From: Pedobacter namyangjuensis
Lineage (GTDB): Bacteria > Bacteroidota > Bacteroidia > Sphingobacteriales > Sphingobacteriaceae
NCBI RefSeq assembly: GCF_003313325.1
Contig: NZ_QMHQ01000003.1
Span: forward strand, 414,662-478,661
Reading direction: 5' to 3'
Length of the DNA stretch: 64,000 nucleotides
The position numbers and the translations under genes were made by a program. The notes beneath the pieces are model-generated. The model did no database searches. It was given only the letters and a program-made list of their open reading frames with translations, and had not been told where the DNA came from. Of this stretch, positions 33,613 through 42,216 are shown piece after piece; the stretch's first letter is position 1; each line of letters starts with the position of its first letter.

Positions 33613-34728
33613 ATGAAAAACATTACCCTACCTTTTGTAGCCAAGCTGGCGTTAGTGCTACTATCAATCATTATGCTCGGTTATCTTGCCATATTAGGCA
33701 AAACGCTTTTGGCACCGCTGTTTTTCTCCTTGTTAATGGCGTTTTTGCTTTTGCCAGTTGCAAATGCTTTAGAAAAAAGATTGCGGTTTAAACGCAGTAT
33801 TGCTGCTTTAATGGCCGTTATACTGATGATTGTAATTATCTATTGGGTTATTTATTTCTTTGGTAATCAGCTAGCGCAATTATGGAACGATTGGCCACTG
33901 CTGGTAAAGCAAAGTACTGCGGCCTTTCACGATGTGCAAAATTGGGTAGCCAAAACTTTTGATATTAATGTAAATAAACAGAAATCCTACATAACAGAAG
34001 GTTTTGAAAAATCACTTTCTACAAGTGCTATAATAGTTGGCTCTACGCTACTCACCTTATCTTCTAGCTTATTGTTTTTAGCATTTACCTTACTATTTAC
34101 ATTTTTTATACTTAATTACCGCAGACTCTTATTTAGGTTTTTAAAAAGTGTTTTTACTGAAGAACACCAAGCTAAAGTTGCCGAAATAGTAAACGAAATT
34201 CAACGTATTATTAAAAAATATATAGTTGGCTTATTTATTCAAATGTTAATCGTTTCGCTACTGATGATTATTACCCTTTCGGTTTTAGGTGTAAAATATG
34301 CCATACTTTTAGGCTTAATAGCTGGTATTTTCAATATCATCCCCTACTTAGGTATTTCAACCGCTTTAATCATTAGTGTTTTAATAACCTTTGCAACAGC
34401 TGGTGCAACAAAAGCATTATTTGTAATTTTTGCCTTTATTGGTATCCATACGATAGATGGAAATCTGTTAATGCCTTTAGTAGTTGGCTCTAAAGTTAAG
34501 ATAAACGCACTTTTTGCTTTTATCGGAATCATAATCGGCGAAATGATTTGGGGAATCTCCGGTATGTTTTTGTGCATACCATATATGGCTATGCTTAAAA
34601 TTATTTTCGAAAGAGTTGATGGATTGCAAGCTTGGGGAATTTTGTTAGGTGAGGAGGAAAAAGATAGTCCGCGACCGCGAAGAACTTACAGAATTACTAA
34701 AAAAATAAAACTAGAAGAAGCAGAATAG
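33613..34728 (+). CDS. AI-2E family transporter (TqsA/PerM type permease)
   Basis: A 371-aa polytopic membrane protein with about eight helices. The N-terminal pair brackets GKTLLAPLFFSLLMAFLLLPVANALEKR; the conserved C-terminal half has GLIAGIFNIIPYLG (about residue 240), the PF01594 hallmark, and GNLLMPLVVGSKVKI. Family members export autoinducer-2 or act as Na+/H+ or other antiporters; the substrate is not predictable. C-terminus is basic and cytoplasmic (PRPRRTYRITKKIK). ATG at 33613 chosen rather than a GTG at 33568 inside a terminator stem. Confidence 0.9.
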   Translation: MKNITLPFVAKLALVLLSIIMLGYLAILGKTLLAPLFFSLLMAFLLLPVANALEKRLRFKRSIAALMAVILMIVIIYWVIYFFGNQLAQLWNDWPLLVKQSTAAFHDVQNWVAKTFDINVNKQKSYITEGFEKSLSTSAIIVGSTLLTLSSSLLFLAFTLLFTFFILNYRRLLFRFLKSVFTEEHQAKVAEIVNEIQRIIKKYIVGLFIQMLIVSLLMIITLSVLGVKYAILLGLIAGIFNIIPYLGISTALIISVLITFATAGATKALFVIFAFIGIHTIDGNLLMPLVVGSKVKINALFAFIGIIIGEMIWGISGMFLCIPYMAMLKIIFERVDGLQAWGILLGEEEKDSPRPRRTYRITKKIKLEEAE

Positions 34729-34744
34729 TTAGTTTTGCCAATAG

Positions 34745-35041
34745 ATGAAAGAAAACAGATCTCCACACATACTAAATACATCTGCCAATTTATTAGGCTT
34801 TTGCTTCATCGTGTTAACATCCGTAAAAATATCAAACCTCAAAGAATCGTCTTTTATAGATGAAGGTGCTGCTTTAGCCATTGTAATTTTTATGAGCAGT
34901 TGTTTATTTTCTTTCCTCGCTATGCGAAACGACACAGCGCAATCCGTTAAATTAGAAAGGCTTGCCGATGTTTTATTTTTGGCTGGCTTAATTGTACTTT
35001 TTATTACCACAATGCTAATTGCATTAAATATTGTAAACTAA
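34745..35041 (+). CDS. Small three-helix membrane protein upstream of mazG
   Basis: A 98-aa protein with three likely membrane helices (about residues 12-30, 43-61 and 74-95). I do not know the family. It sits 16 nt after the permease gene and its stop codon is directly followed by the mazG ATG with no gap, so the three genes form one operon. Coding is supported by position and helix pattern. Confidence 0.7.
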   Translation: MKENRSPHILNTSANLLGFCFIVLTSVKISNLKESSFIDEGAALAIVIFMSSCLFSFLAMRNDTAQSVKLERLADVLFLAGLIVLFITTMLIALNIVN

Positions 35042-35848
35042 ATGCCTATAAATATTATTCCGCCTGCAACTGCCACTCCAGAAACTGCATTTCTAAGACT
35101 CTTAACTGTTTTAGACACATTGCGTACCCAGTGTCCATGGGACAAAAAACAAACCATGGAAACCTTGCGCCACTTAACCATTGAGGAAACGTATGAGTTA
35201 TCTGATGCCATTTTAGATGGAGATTTACAGGAGATAAAAAAAGAACTTGGTGATGTAATGATGCATTTGGTTTTTTACGCTCGCATAGCGGATGAAGAAA
35301 ACGCCTTTAACATTACCGATGTACTTAATGGTGTTTGCGATAAACTGATTAATAGACACCCACACATTTACGGCGATGTGAAAGTAGAAGATGAAGAAGA
35401 TGTGAAGCGTAATTGGGAACAGATAAAACTTAAAGAAGGAAACAAATCTGTTTTAGGTGGCGTTCCGACTTCATTGCCTGCGCTGGTAAAAGCAAGTAGA
35501 ATACAGGAAAAAGCCCGTGGCGTTGGATTTGATTGGGATAAAAAAGAGCAGGTTTGGGCAAAGGTTGAAGAAGAGCTACAGGAGTTTAAAGATGAATTTA
35601 ACATTGCCGAAAACGAAAATATCGATATTGAAAAAGCGGAAGGCGAGTTTGGAGATTTACTTTTCTCTTTAGTTAATTACGCTCGCTTTATAGATATCAA
35701 TCCAGAAAATGCCTTAGAGAAAACGAACAAGAAGTTCATCAAACGTTTTCAGTTTTTAGAGAGCAAAGCGAAAGAAAATGGCAAAGCTTTACAGGATATG
35801 ACTTTAGCAGAAATGGATGTTTATTGGAACGAGGCTAAAAAATTGTAA
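35042..35848 (+). CDS. mazG: Nucleoside triphosphate pyrophosphohydrolase
   Basis: A 268-aa MazG with two tandem domains, which hydrolyses (d)NTPs to NMP and PPi, cleaning up noncanonical nucleotides. Seen: RTQCPWDKKQTMETLRHLTIEETYELSDAI with the ExxE metal site, then KKELGDVMMHLVFYARI (D), and in the second domain KVEEELQEFKDEF and GEFGDLLFSLVNYAR, with matching EExxE...ExxD. Starts immediately after the upstream stop, implying coupling. The bidirectional terminator at 35921 ends it. Confidence 0.95.
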   Translation: MPINIIPPATATPETAFLRLLTVLDTLRTQCPWDKKQTMETLRHLTIEETYELSDAILDGDLQEIKKELGDVMMHLVFYARIADEENAFNITDVLNGVCDKLINRHPHIYGDVKVEDEEDVKRNWEQIKLKEGNKSVLGGVPTSLPALVKASRIQEKARGVGFDWDKKEQVWAKVEEELQEFKDEFNIAENENIDIEKAEGEFGDLLFSLVNYARFIDINPENALEKTNKKFIKRFQFLESKAKENGKALQDMTLAEMDVYWNEAKKL

Positions 35849-35920
35849 TTTTTAGTTAAAAGAATTTGAAGAGCTCTTTACAATCAAACCCTAAAATAAG
35901 TTTAGAGGTAATAGAAATAT

Positions 35921-35954
35921 AAAAAAAGAAGCACTAACCGTGCTTCTTTTTTTT
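35921..35954. terminator. Bidirectional terminator between mazG and the DEAD-box gene
   Basis: AAGAAGCAC-TAACC-GTGCTTC with a run of seven A at the left and eight T at the right, so it can end transcription in both directions. The stop codon (35934-35936) and last Lys-rich codons of the minus-strand DEAD-box gene lie inside it. Confidence 0.85.
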
Positions 35955-37232
35955 GTTCATTATGGCTTTTTGACCAATACCAAAATTTGATGTTTTGGCA
36001 TTACTTTCTTTCTTTTTATGAAAAGCTGCATCTAAAAATGCTTCTTGCTCAGCTTGCTCTTTTGCAATTTTATTTTTGTTTGAAGTAGGTTTCACTACAT
36101 CTTCAATTAGCAGGTCTTCTGGGAGCTCTGCAACCTCCACCTTCCGACCAATAGCTTGTTCTATTTTCCTCAATTGAGGTAATTCTAAATCTGTAGCAAA
36201 GGTTAAGGCTACTATTTCTTCATCGCCATATTTGATTACTCTATTTAGATAGGTTTCTTTTTGTACAGGTAGCTCAAAATGAATTATAAACGGAATTTCT
36301 GATAAATCGATGTCTGTTAAAATTTCGTTTGCAACAATTAGCACCCTCGCCTCGCTATCGTTTTTAAAGTCATCTACATCATCAAAACCAGCTTCATCAA
36401 AAAACAAAGGTTTGTAAACAAAAATATCTTTTGCTTTACCATCAAACAGATCTTTAGATAAAGTTTGGGCAGTTAACCTCGTGTTTACAAATACAATTAC
36501 TTTATCGAATACTTCAGCATCCTTAAGCAACAGATTTAAAAGGTTAAGTTTTGTTCTAAAATTAGGTACGTGATACAAAAGCTGATGATGTGTTTCCGTT
36601 TCTGATTCGCCTAAATCATCAACTTCAATAATGGTAGGCATTCTCATAAACGCCTCGATCATTTTTTCTAAACGATCGTGCATTACATCGGTAAATATCA
36701 GGTGTTGGCATTTCTGAATACTATTTGCCAATTCATTTATAGGAAGTTGCATACCTTGTTTTACCATTTCGGAAGCATCGTCAACCACAAACATTTGTAT
36801 TTTGTTAGTGTTTAAGCCAAGTTTTAAATACACCGCTCTAGCTCTTGATGGAACAGCCACTACGATATCGACGCCATCAGTTAACTCATTAACTTGGGCT
36901 TCCATGCTCGCATCGGCATGTATGCCAACAATACGTATCGTTTGATTTCTGTTAAGTAAGTTGAACTGCTCTATAACCTCTAGCACTCGTTCTTTGGTAG
37001 GCACCAAAATTAAAGCACGGGGCGCCTCTTCAAAACCATATTTTAAACGCATTAAAGTTGCTAAAACATAGGTTGTGGTTTTTCCGCTACCATCCGGCGC
37101 AATGGCTATAACGTCTTGTCCGCCTAAAATGCGAGACATGGTTCTTGCCTGTATTTCTTTTGCGCTTAGGTAACCCGCCGCCGTCATAGCCGACACTAAA
37201 GGTTTGCTTAATTTTAATTGCTCTAAAGACAC
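35934..37232 (-). CDS. Degenerate DEAD-box RNA helicase-like protein
   Basis: A 432-aa protein with the two RecA-like domains of DEAD-box helicases but eroded motifs. Motif I is kept (APDGSGKT, residues 45-52); motif Ia is PTKERV for PTRELA; motif Ib VPSR for TPGR; motif II is DDAS (151-154) for DEAD; motif III TDV (181-183) for SAT; motif VI LNRVIKYGDE (about 329-338) for HRxGRxGR. Motif IV-like VIVFVNTRLTAQ is recognisable. The tail is Lys-rich. It may bind nucleotide or RNA but probably cannot unwind RNA normally. It starts with GTG; a perfect -7 box is 26 nt upstream. Confidence 0.85.
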   Translation of the reverse strand: MSLEQLKLSKPLVSAMTAAGYLSAKEIQARTMSRILGGQDVIAIAPDGSGKTTTYVLATLMRLKYGFEEAPRALILVPTKERVLEVIEQFNLLNRNQTIRIVGIHADASMEAQVNELTDGVDIVVAVPSRARAVYLKLGLNTNKIQMFVVDDASEMVKQGMQLPINELANSIQKCQHLIFTDVMHDRLEKMIEAFMRMPTIIEVDDLGESETETHHQLLYHVPNFRTKLNLLNLLLKDAEVFDKVIVFVNTRLTAQTLSKDLFDGKAKDIFVYKPLFFDEAGFDDVDDFKNDSEARVLIVANEILTDIDLSEIPFIIHFELPVQKETYLNRVIKYGDEEIVALTFATDLELPQLRKIEQAIGRKVEVAELPEDLLIEDVVKPTSNKNKIAKEQAEQEAFLDAAFHKKKESNAKTSNFGIGQKAIMNKKKKHG

Positions 37233-37258
37233 TTTTCTCTACTTAATTTATAATTGGG

Positions 37259-37266
37259 CAAATTTA
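37259..37266 (-). promoter_or_regulatory. -7 promoter box for the DEAD-box-like gene
   Basis: TAAATTTG on the minus strand, 8/8 match to TAnnTTTG, 26 nt before the GTG start. Confidence 0.5.
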
Positions 37267-37321
37267 CGGAAATAAAGCCGCAATTTCGGTCTAGCAAAAA
37301 TAACAAGGGGAATTTTAACTG

Positions 37322-38167
37322 CTAAGTAATAATGGAGGCGTTAAGTTTTAAACTTAAATTTTTTGCTACTTCATTAAAATAACGTTTTCTACCGTAGCCC
37401 ATTACCCAACGTATGCCTCCGGTTGCGTTCGTCAAAAACACTTCTTCTGCTTCATTTAATATCTGCGGATTTATCTGGGCTTCAATAATTTGCAAATTTT
37501 CCATACGGGCCAATCTAATTACATTTGTGCGCATAACTCCAGCAACACAGCCCTCAGATAAGGCAGGAGTATAAATCTGCTTTTGGTAACCTACAAAAAT
37601 ATTAGAACTTGTACTTTCGCATAAAAAGCCATTTTGATTTAACAAAAGTGCTTCGTCTAGCCGATGGTGTTTTTGAAACAAACCTGCCATTACATAAAGC
37701 AATGCATTTGTAGTTTTAAAGTTCGATAATTTATTTACAGCTTTAGGAATTTCATCGTAAACATCAATAATTAAACCTTTTTGGTTAAGCTCATAGTTGT
37801 TTTGTTCTAAAATAGATACTTCTAACAAATAGCCAATCTTGTTACTTTGCGGCGTGTACAAACCCTCGCCATCTCTGTAAATAGTTAACCGAAAGCGTAA
37901 ATTTCCTTGAAGCTTATTTTTGCGTTGCAGCTCGCCTGTTTTCTGGCGTAGAAAATAAGCGTCTAACAAATTGTAGCCGTCCATCTTTAATGCCTTCATC
38001 CCAGCTTTTAATCTATCTGCGTGCTCATCGGCCAACTGTAATTTGCCATTGCACATTCGCATAGATTCAAACAATCCATCGCCGAATTTAAAACCCCTAT
38101 TTGTTGCTTTTAATATGGCAACATCTGCTGGCAAAAATTCATCGTTAAATAATATAAAATGCGACAT
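37322..38167 (-). CDS. pabC: Class IV aminotransferase, 4-amino-4-deoxychorismate lyase-like
   Basis: A 281-aa PLP-dependent fold-type IV enzyme: start region NRGFKFGDGLFESMRM, PLP lysine in LSNFKTTNALLYV (about residue 141-153), the CESTSSNIFVG loop and GVMRTNVIRLA. The length and GLFES favour PabC (releases p-aminobenzoate for folate) or a related D-/branched-chain aminotransferase. The pabB gene is 17 kb away (54187). It lies 3 nt after rluD in one operon. Symbol is tentative. Confidence 0.75.
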   Translation of the reverse strand: MSHFILFNDEFLPADVAILKATNRGFKFGDGLFESMRMCNGKLQLADEHADRLKAGMKALKMDGYNLLDAYFLRQKTGELQRKNKLQGNLRFRLTIYRDGEGLYTPQSNKIGYLLEVSILEQNNYELNQKGLIIDVYDEIPKAVNKLSNFKTTNALLYVMAGLFQKHHRLDEALLLNQNGFLCESTSSNIFVGYQKQIYTPALSEGCVAGVMRTNVIRLARMENLQIIEAQINPQILNEAEEVFLTNATGGIRWVMGYGRKRYFNEVAKNLSLKLNASIIT

Positions 38168-38170
38168 AGA

Positions 38171-39202
38171 TTATTCTGCGTTTTGAGCGTAGTTACGCCA
38201 TTTGGCTAATACGTTAGAGAAATCTTCTGGCAATGGCGCCTCAAACTCTAAATATCTTTGCGTTGTTGGATGTATAAAGCCCAAAGTTTGCGCATGTAGT
38301 GCTTGCCTAGGCATAATTGTAAAACAATTAGCTACAAACTGTTTATATTTTGTAAATGTTGTTCCTTTTAAAATTTTATCACCTCCATAATTGGCATCGC
38401 TAAAAAGTGGATGACCAATATGTTTCATATGCGCCCTGATCTGGTGCGTGCGTCCAGTTTCTAATTGACAACTAATTAAGGTAACATAACCCAACTTTTC
38501 TAATACTGAGTAATTTGTAACCGACCACTTTCCCTTTTCTTCATCATCGTACATGTCCATAATAATTCGGTTTTTTAGGCTTCGCCCGATATAACCTTCT
38601 ATTCTTCCGTCTTGTTGTACATCTCCCCAAGCCAATGCTACATATTTACGCGTAATCGAGTGATCGAAAAACTGTTTTGCAAGTTTAGTCATCGTTATCT
38701 CGTTCTTGCTGATTAACAACAAACCAGATGTATCCTTATCTATACGGTGTACCAAACCTGGTCTACCATCATTACCCGGCAAGGTTGGCAACTGCTCAAA
38801 ATGGTAAGCCAAAGCGTTAACTAAGGTACCAGTGTAGTTATTAAATCCAGGATGGACAACCATTCCGGCTGGTTTATTTACCACCAATAAATCTTCATCT
38901 TCATACACAATATCTAAAGGAATATTTTCAGGATAAACTTCTGTATCTCTAGGCGGATGCGCGAAAACAATAGAAATCTCGTCTGCTGGTTTAACCTTGT
39001 AACTTGATTTAACGGTATTTTTATTTACCAGTACGTTACCCGCATCAATAGCATTTTGTATACGATTGCGTGACGCATTTACCAAGCGAAGCATAAGAAA
39101 TTTGTCTATTCGCAACAACGACTGTCCTTTATCTACGACAATATTAAAATGTTCAAATAAATCCTGCTCTTCTTCCTGCTCTAAAATATTGTGGTTTTCC
39201 AT
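38171..39202 (-). CDS. rluD: RluA family pseudouridine synthase, RluD-like
   Basis: A 343-aa enzyme converting uridine to pseudouridine in 23S rRNA. An N-terminal S4 RNA-binding domain (about residues 25-85, LRIDKFLMLRLVNASRNRIQNAIDAGNV) precedes the catalytic domain with GRPGLVHRIDKDTSGLLLI, where the Asp of HRIDKDTSG is the nucleophile, and CQLETGRTHQIRAHMKHIGHP. RluD modifies helix 69; assignment between RluD and RluC-like members is by S4 plus length. A consensus -7 box is 4 nt upstream of the ATG, and it drives the downstream pabC-like gene. Confidence 0.88.
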   Translation of the reverse strand: MENHNILEQEEEQDLFEHFNIVVDKGQSLLRIDKFLMLRLVNASRNRIQNAIDAGNVLVNKNTVKSSYKVKPADEISIVFAHPPRDTEVYPENIPLDIVYEDEDLLVVNKPAGMVVHPGFNNYTGTLVNALAYHFEQLPTLPGNDGRPGLVHRIDKDTSGLLLISKNEITMTKLAKQFFDHSITRKYVALAWGDVQQDGRIEGYIGRSLKNRIIMDMYDDEEKGKWSVTNYSVLEKLGYVTLISCQLETGRTHQIRAHMKHIGHPLFSDANYGGDKILKGTTFTKYKQFVANCFTIMPRQALHAQTLGFIHPTTQRYLEFEAPLPEDFSNVLAKWRNYAQNAE

Positions 39203-39206
39203 GGTG

Positions 39207-39214
39207 CAAAAGTA
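39207..39214 (-). promoter_or_regulatory. -7 promoter box for rluD
   Basis: TACTTTTG on the minus strand, 8/8 match, 4 nt before the ATG; predicted leaderless start. Confidence 0.55.
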
Positions 39215-39300
39215 GTATTAACAATTAGAAAAAATAAAAAAACAAATTGGCTTACTTTTTGTTAAAGGGATGTTATAATCGCACTCAAACAATAAAGCCT

Positions 39301-39378
39301 ATGAAAAATTTTACACAAAACGTAAAAATTGTAATGAATTTCTTTCCATATCTTATCAGAAAGATCTATTTCCGTTAA
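39301..39378 (+). CDS. Possible 25-residue peptide
   Basis: ATG-started frame encoding MKNFTQNVKIVMN then FFPYLIRKIYFR and TAA, located in the 294-nt rluD/dcyD divergent region. It is basic and aromatic at its C-terminus, like the 28624-28710 frame. A leader-peptide or chance frame cannot be separated from the sequence alone. Confidence 0.25.
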   Translation: MKNFTQNVKIVMNFFPYLIRKIYFR

Positions 39379-39445
39379 GTTTTAAAGAAATTTTATTCAT
39401 TGTGTTGTTATTAGTCTGGCAATTTCAATAAATTGCTTTATAGAT

Positions 39446-39453
39446 TAATTTTG
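39446..39453 (+). promoter_or_regulatory. -7 promoter box for dcyD
   Basis: TAATTTTG, 8/8 match, with TTTC (39423-39426) 19 nt upstream as a possible -33. Transcription would start at about 39458, immediately before the hairpin at 39463. Confidence 0.5.
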
Positions 39454-39462
39454 CAACTTCAG

Positions 39463-39494
39463 AAAAAAGCCTTCTATTTGAAAAGGCTTTTTTT
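39463..39494 (+). terminator. Terminator-like hairpin in the dcyD leader
   Basis: AAAAAAGCCTT (39463-39473) pairs with AAGGCTTTTTT (39483-39494), ending in a T-run; it stops 2 nt before the dcyD ATG. It has the shape of an intrinsic terminator but no upstream gene on this strand needs one, so it may be an attenuator or translation-control hairpin. Confidence 0.6.
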
Positions 39495-39496
39495 AT

Positions 39497-40372
39497 ATGC
39501 AAATTTTCAGTCCTACGCAACATTTTAGCACCACTTGGCTACCTTCGTTTTCGGTAAAACGAGACGATTTAATTGATCCGTTTATATCTGGCAACAAGTG
39601 GAGAAAGCTTAAGTACCTACTAAAAGTGGCGCAAAATCAAAAAAAAAATCACCTGGTAACATTCGGGGGCGCCTATTCTAACCACCTACTTGCCACCGCA
39701 GCAGCTTCTGCCAGATTCAACCTAAAAGCTACCGCTTTTGTGAGGGGCGAAAATGTACAGAACGAAATGCTATTACTGTGCAAACTGTACGGAATGACCT
39801 TAATTTTTACAGATAGAGATAGCTACAAGAACAAAATAGACCTTTTTAATACCCACTTTGGGGATGATGAGCAATGTTTCTTTATTGATGAAGGCGGGGC
39901 AAGTTATGAAGCTACCGTAGGCTGTGCGGAAATTATTGATGAACTTGATCAGCCGTTTGATCATATTTTTTGCGCAGCCGGAACAGGCACTACGGCAGCC
40001 GGTCTTTTAAAAGGCATAAATAAAAACCAATTAAATACTACACTAAATGTTGTACCGGTATTAAAAGGTGGCAGTTTTATAGAAACTGAAATAGCCAAGT
40101 ACGAAAACGACTTGGCTAATTTAGTTTTGCATACAAATTATCATTTTGGAGGTTACGCTAAAACAACGCCAGAACTTATTTCCTTTATAAAAACATTTAC
40201 CTCAGAAACTGGAATGTTAATAGATCCAGTTTACACTGCAAAAATGTTTTATGCGATTAAAGATTTGGTAGAACGAGGTCAGATTAAAACCGATTCAAAA
40301 ATATTAGCCTTACACACCGGCGGATTATTTGGGATTTTAGGCATGAAGGACAAGTTTAATTCATCCTTCTGA
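39497..40372 (+). CDS. D-cysteine desulfhydrase / ACC deaminase family protein
   Basis: A 291-aa PLP fold-type II enzyme. FSVKRDDLIDPFISGNKWRKLKYLL holds the PLP Lys (NKWRK, about residue 34); TFGGAYSNHLLATAAA and CAAGTGTTAAGLLKG are phosphate-binding and substrate loops. Members degrade D-cysteine to pyruvate, H2S and NH3, or deaminate ACC; the substrate cannot be decided here. It is convergent with the S41 peptidase, with 4 nt between stops. Confidence 0.88.
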   Translation: MQIFSPTQHFSTTWLPSFSVKRDDLIDPFISGNKWRKLKYLLKVAQNQKKNHLVTFGGAYSNHLLATAAASARFNLKATAFVRGENVQNEMLLLCKLYGMTLIFTDRDSYKNKIDLFNTHFGDDEQCFFIDEGGASYEATVGCAEIIDELDQPFDHIFCAAGTGTTAAGLLKGINKNQLNTTLNVVPVLKGGSFIETEIAKYENDLANLVLHTNYHFGGYAKTTPELISFIKTFTSETGMLIDPVYTAKMFYAIKDLVERGQIKTDSKILALHTGGLFGILGMKDKFNSSF

Positions 40373-40376
40373 CTTT

Positions 40377-42161
40377 CTATTTTCCATGTTTAAGAAATTC
40401 AAGTGCTCTTTGTAAATGTGCATCGCTATCGTTGGCAATTGTTGAAATTGAGGGGTTGAAATAAATATCTGGTACAATTCCAATTCTTTGCGTTTCTCTT
40501 CCATCTGGATAAAATATGCCATTTCCAGTAAATATAAACTGATAACCTCCCGGGATGTTAAGCAGTTTTAAATCGCCGTCTGTGCCAGCAGTTTGGCTAC
40601 CGATAACAGTTGTATTTTTGCTTAACTGCCTTAACATCATGGTATACCATTCTCCCTTACTCTGTGTATTTTCATTAGTAAGAATTACAATTTTACCCTT
40701 ATATGGATTATCGTCAGTTTTCAAATCATTCGAGAGATAGAGTTCTAACCCCGGCACTAATGAAAAAGATCCAGGATCTTCTAAATTTGCTCGGTAGTAT
40801 TTGGCAAACTCGAACGATTTTTTTCCCAAAGCCATCGGAATAAAATAATAAAACAATCCTCCATTTGGATATTTTCTCATATCGAAAATAATCGCTTTTT
40901 TGCTCTTCAGTTCTTCAGAAAATTTCGTTTCTTCTTTTTCGTTTTTAGGCAAATGTTCACTAGAAAAATATCCTCCTCTAATAATCGCTACATCATCACC
41001 TAAATTCTCGTAAGGTTTTACTTGCTCATCTTCTTTTACACGTTTTTTTATGTATTTGTTTATAATCGTTAAAGAATTTTTGTTGGTTAACTTAAGCATG
41101 TTAAGTTTTAGCGATAATCTTTGATTGCCTCTTAAAACCTTTACATCTAAGGTATCGTCGTTTACATCATAAAACGCAAACACATTCCCTCTCCAATCCA
41201 TAGATAGCAAACGATATTTTACAGCCATGTTAGAGGCTGGCAACAGCTCCATTTTTTTACTGAACCAATTCTTAATTTTAACATTATTAATTGCAAAAAT
41301 TACATCGCCCTTTTTTAAGGTTGAAGCACATTCTAAAGAATCATTTAAAAATTCTTCAACTACAATTCCCTTCTCTAAACATTTATAGTCAAACGGCGGA
41401 TAAAGATTTATTTTAAAAATTTCGGCTTTGCTTTTTAACTGATCCAAAAAACCAGCCGCATGTGTATCGTTAATATTGGCTTCTAAGGCCAAAACTGCTT
41501 TTTCATAACTAGCCCTAGATTTTACAGCTCTAAATACTGGAATCATCTCTGAAAGTATTTGATGGTTATTTTTATCCATCTGATATTTATAAGGATACAA
41601 ATATTCAATGGCGCTCCAAGACTTAGCTAAGGCTAAAAGATTCATAGTTTCATCTTTAAAGGCGACATAATCTTTATATTGTGGCTCGTTGAGAATTTCC
41701 GTTTCGTAATGAACTTTATTTATATAATGATGACTTTCGCTTAAGTTAATATTGTGGTAAAGACCTTTTAATTTCAATCTAGTTTCTTTAGAAAATAGCT
41801 TATTCCCGATCCATTTATCATCCATATTTTTAGTTAAGCAATTTGTACAACTTTTTGATGCATTTCTGCTGTTTACTGAAACGCCAGCATTGTTAGTCAT
41901 ATCTAACAACAGCAGGTTAAGCTCTTCAAAATTAGCATCTTTAACATCTTCGATATTTTCTAAAAACACTTTATCAACATCAAACTTACCTGCAATACTT
42001 AAAGGCGAGCGATATTTTACTAAACCCCATACCTTAATGTAAGCCTCTATGTTTTTATTCTGCTTTGATATGTTTTGAACTGTATTTCCATAGCTCGCAG
42101 AAATGGCGAACGAGCATAAAATAAATAAAGTGCTCACCTTTTTTAGTACTATCTTTTTCAT
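40377..42161 (-). CDS. S41 family peptidase (C-terminal processing protease-like), exported
   Basis: A 594-aa protein with a signal peptide (MKKIVLKKVSTLFILCSFAISASYG). The N-terminal half is a helical domain with a CTNC pair; the centre (about 285-350) resembles a PDZ domain (EGIVVEEFLNDSLECASTLKKGDVIFAINN); the catalytic domain follows (IFDMRKYPNGG; NENTQSKGEWYTMML near residue 500, Ser nucleophile candidate; GSQTAGTDGD). It should process periplasmic proteins. It is divergent from the LytS/LytTR pair, with two direct repeats between. Confidence 0.88.
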   Translation of the reverse strand: MKKIVLKKVSTLFILCSFAISASYGNTVQNISKQNKNIEAYIKVWGLVKYRSPLSIAGKFDVDKVFLENIEDVKDANFEELNLLLLDMTNNAGVSVNSRNASKSCTNCLTKNMDDKWIGNKLFSKETRLKLKGLYHNINLSESHHYINKVHYETEILNEPQYKDYVAFKDETMNLLALAKSWSAIEYLYPYKYQMDKNNHQILSEMIPVFRAVKSRASYEKAVLALEANINDTHAAGFLDQLKSKAEIFKINLYPPFDYKCLEKGIVVEEFLNDSLECASTLKKGDVIFAINNVKIKNWFSKKMELLPASNMAVKYRLLSMDWRGNVFAFYDVNDDTLDVKVLRGNQRLSLKLNMLKLTNKNSLTIINKYIKKRVKEDEQVKPYENLGDDVAIIRGGYFSSEHLPKNEKEETKFSEELKSKKAIIFDMRKYPNGGLFYYFIPMALGKKSFEFAKYYRANLEDPGSFSLVPGLELYLSNDLKTDDNPYKGKIVILTNENTQSKGEWYTMMLRQLSKNTTVIGSQTAGTDGDLKLLNIPGGYQFIFTGNGIFYPDGRETQRIGIVPDIYFNPSISTIANDSDAHLQRALEFLKHGK

Positions 42162-42216
42162 TGTTTTCTAATTATGCTCCAAATGTCTAAAAGCAATTTT
42201 TCATCAAGAAAAGAGA

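Noticed and set aside
34729..35010. Minus-strand 93-codon frame opposite the small three-helix membrane protein
   Set aside because: The plus-strand frame has tighter operon spacing (joined to mazG with no gap) and a clear helix pattern.
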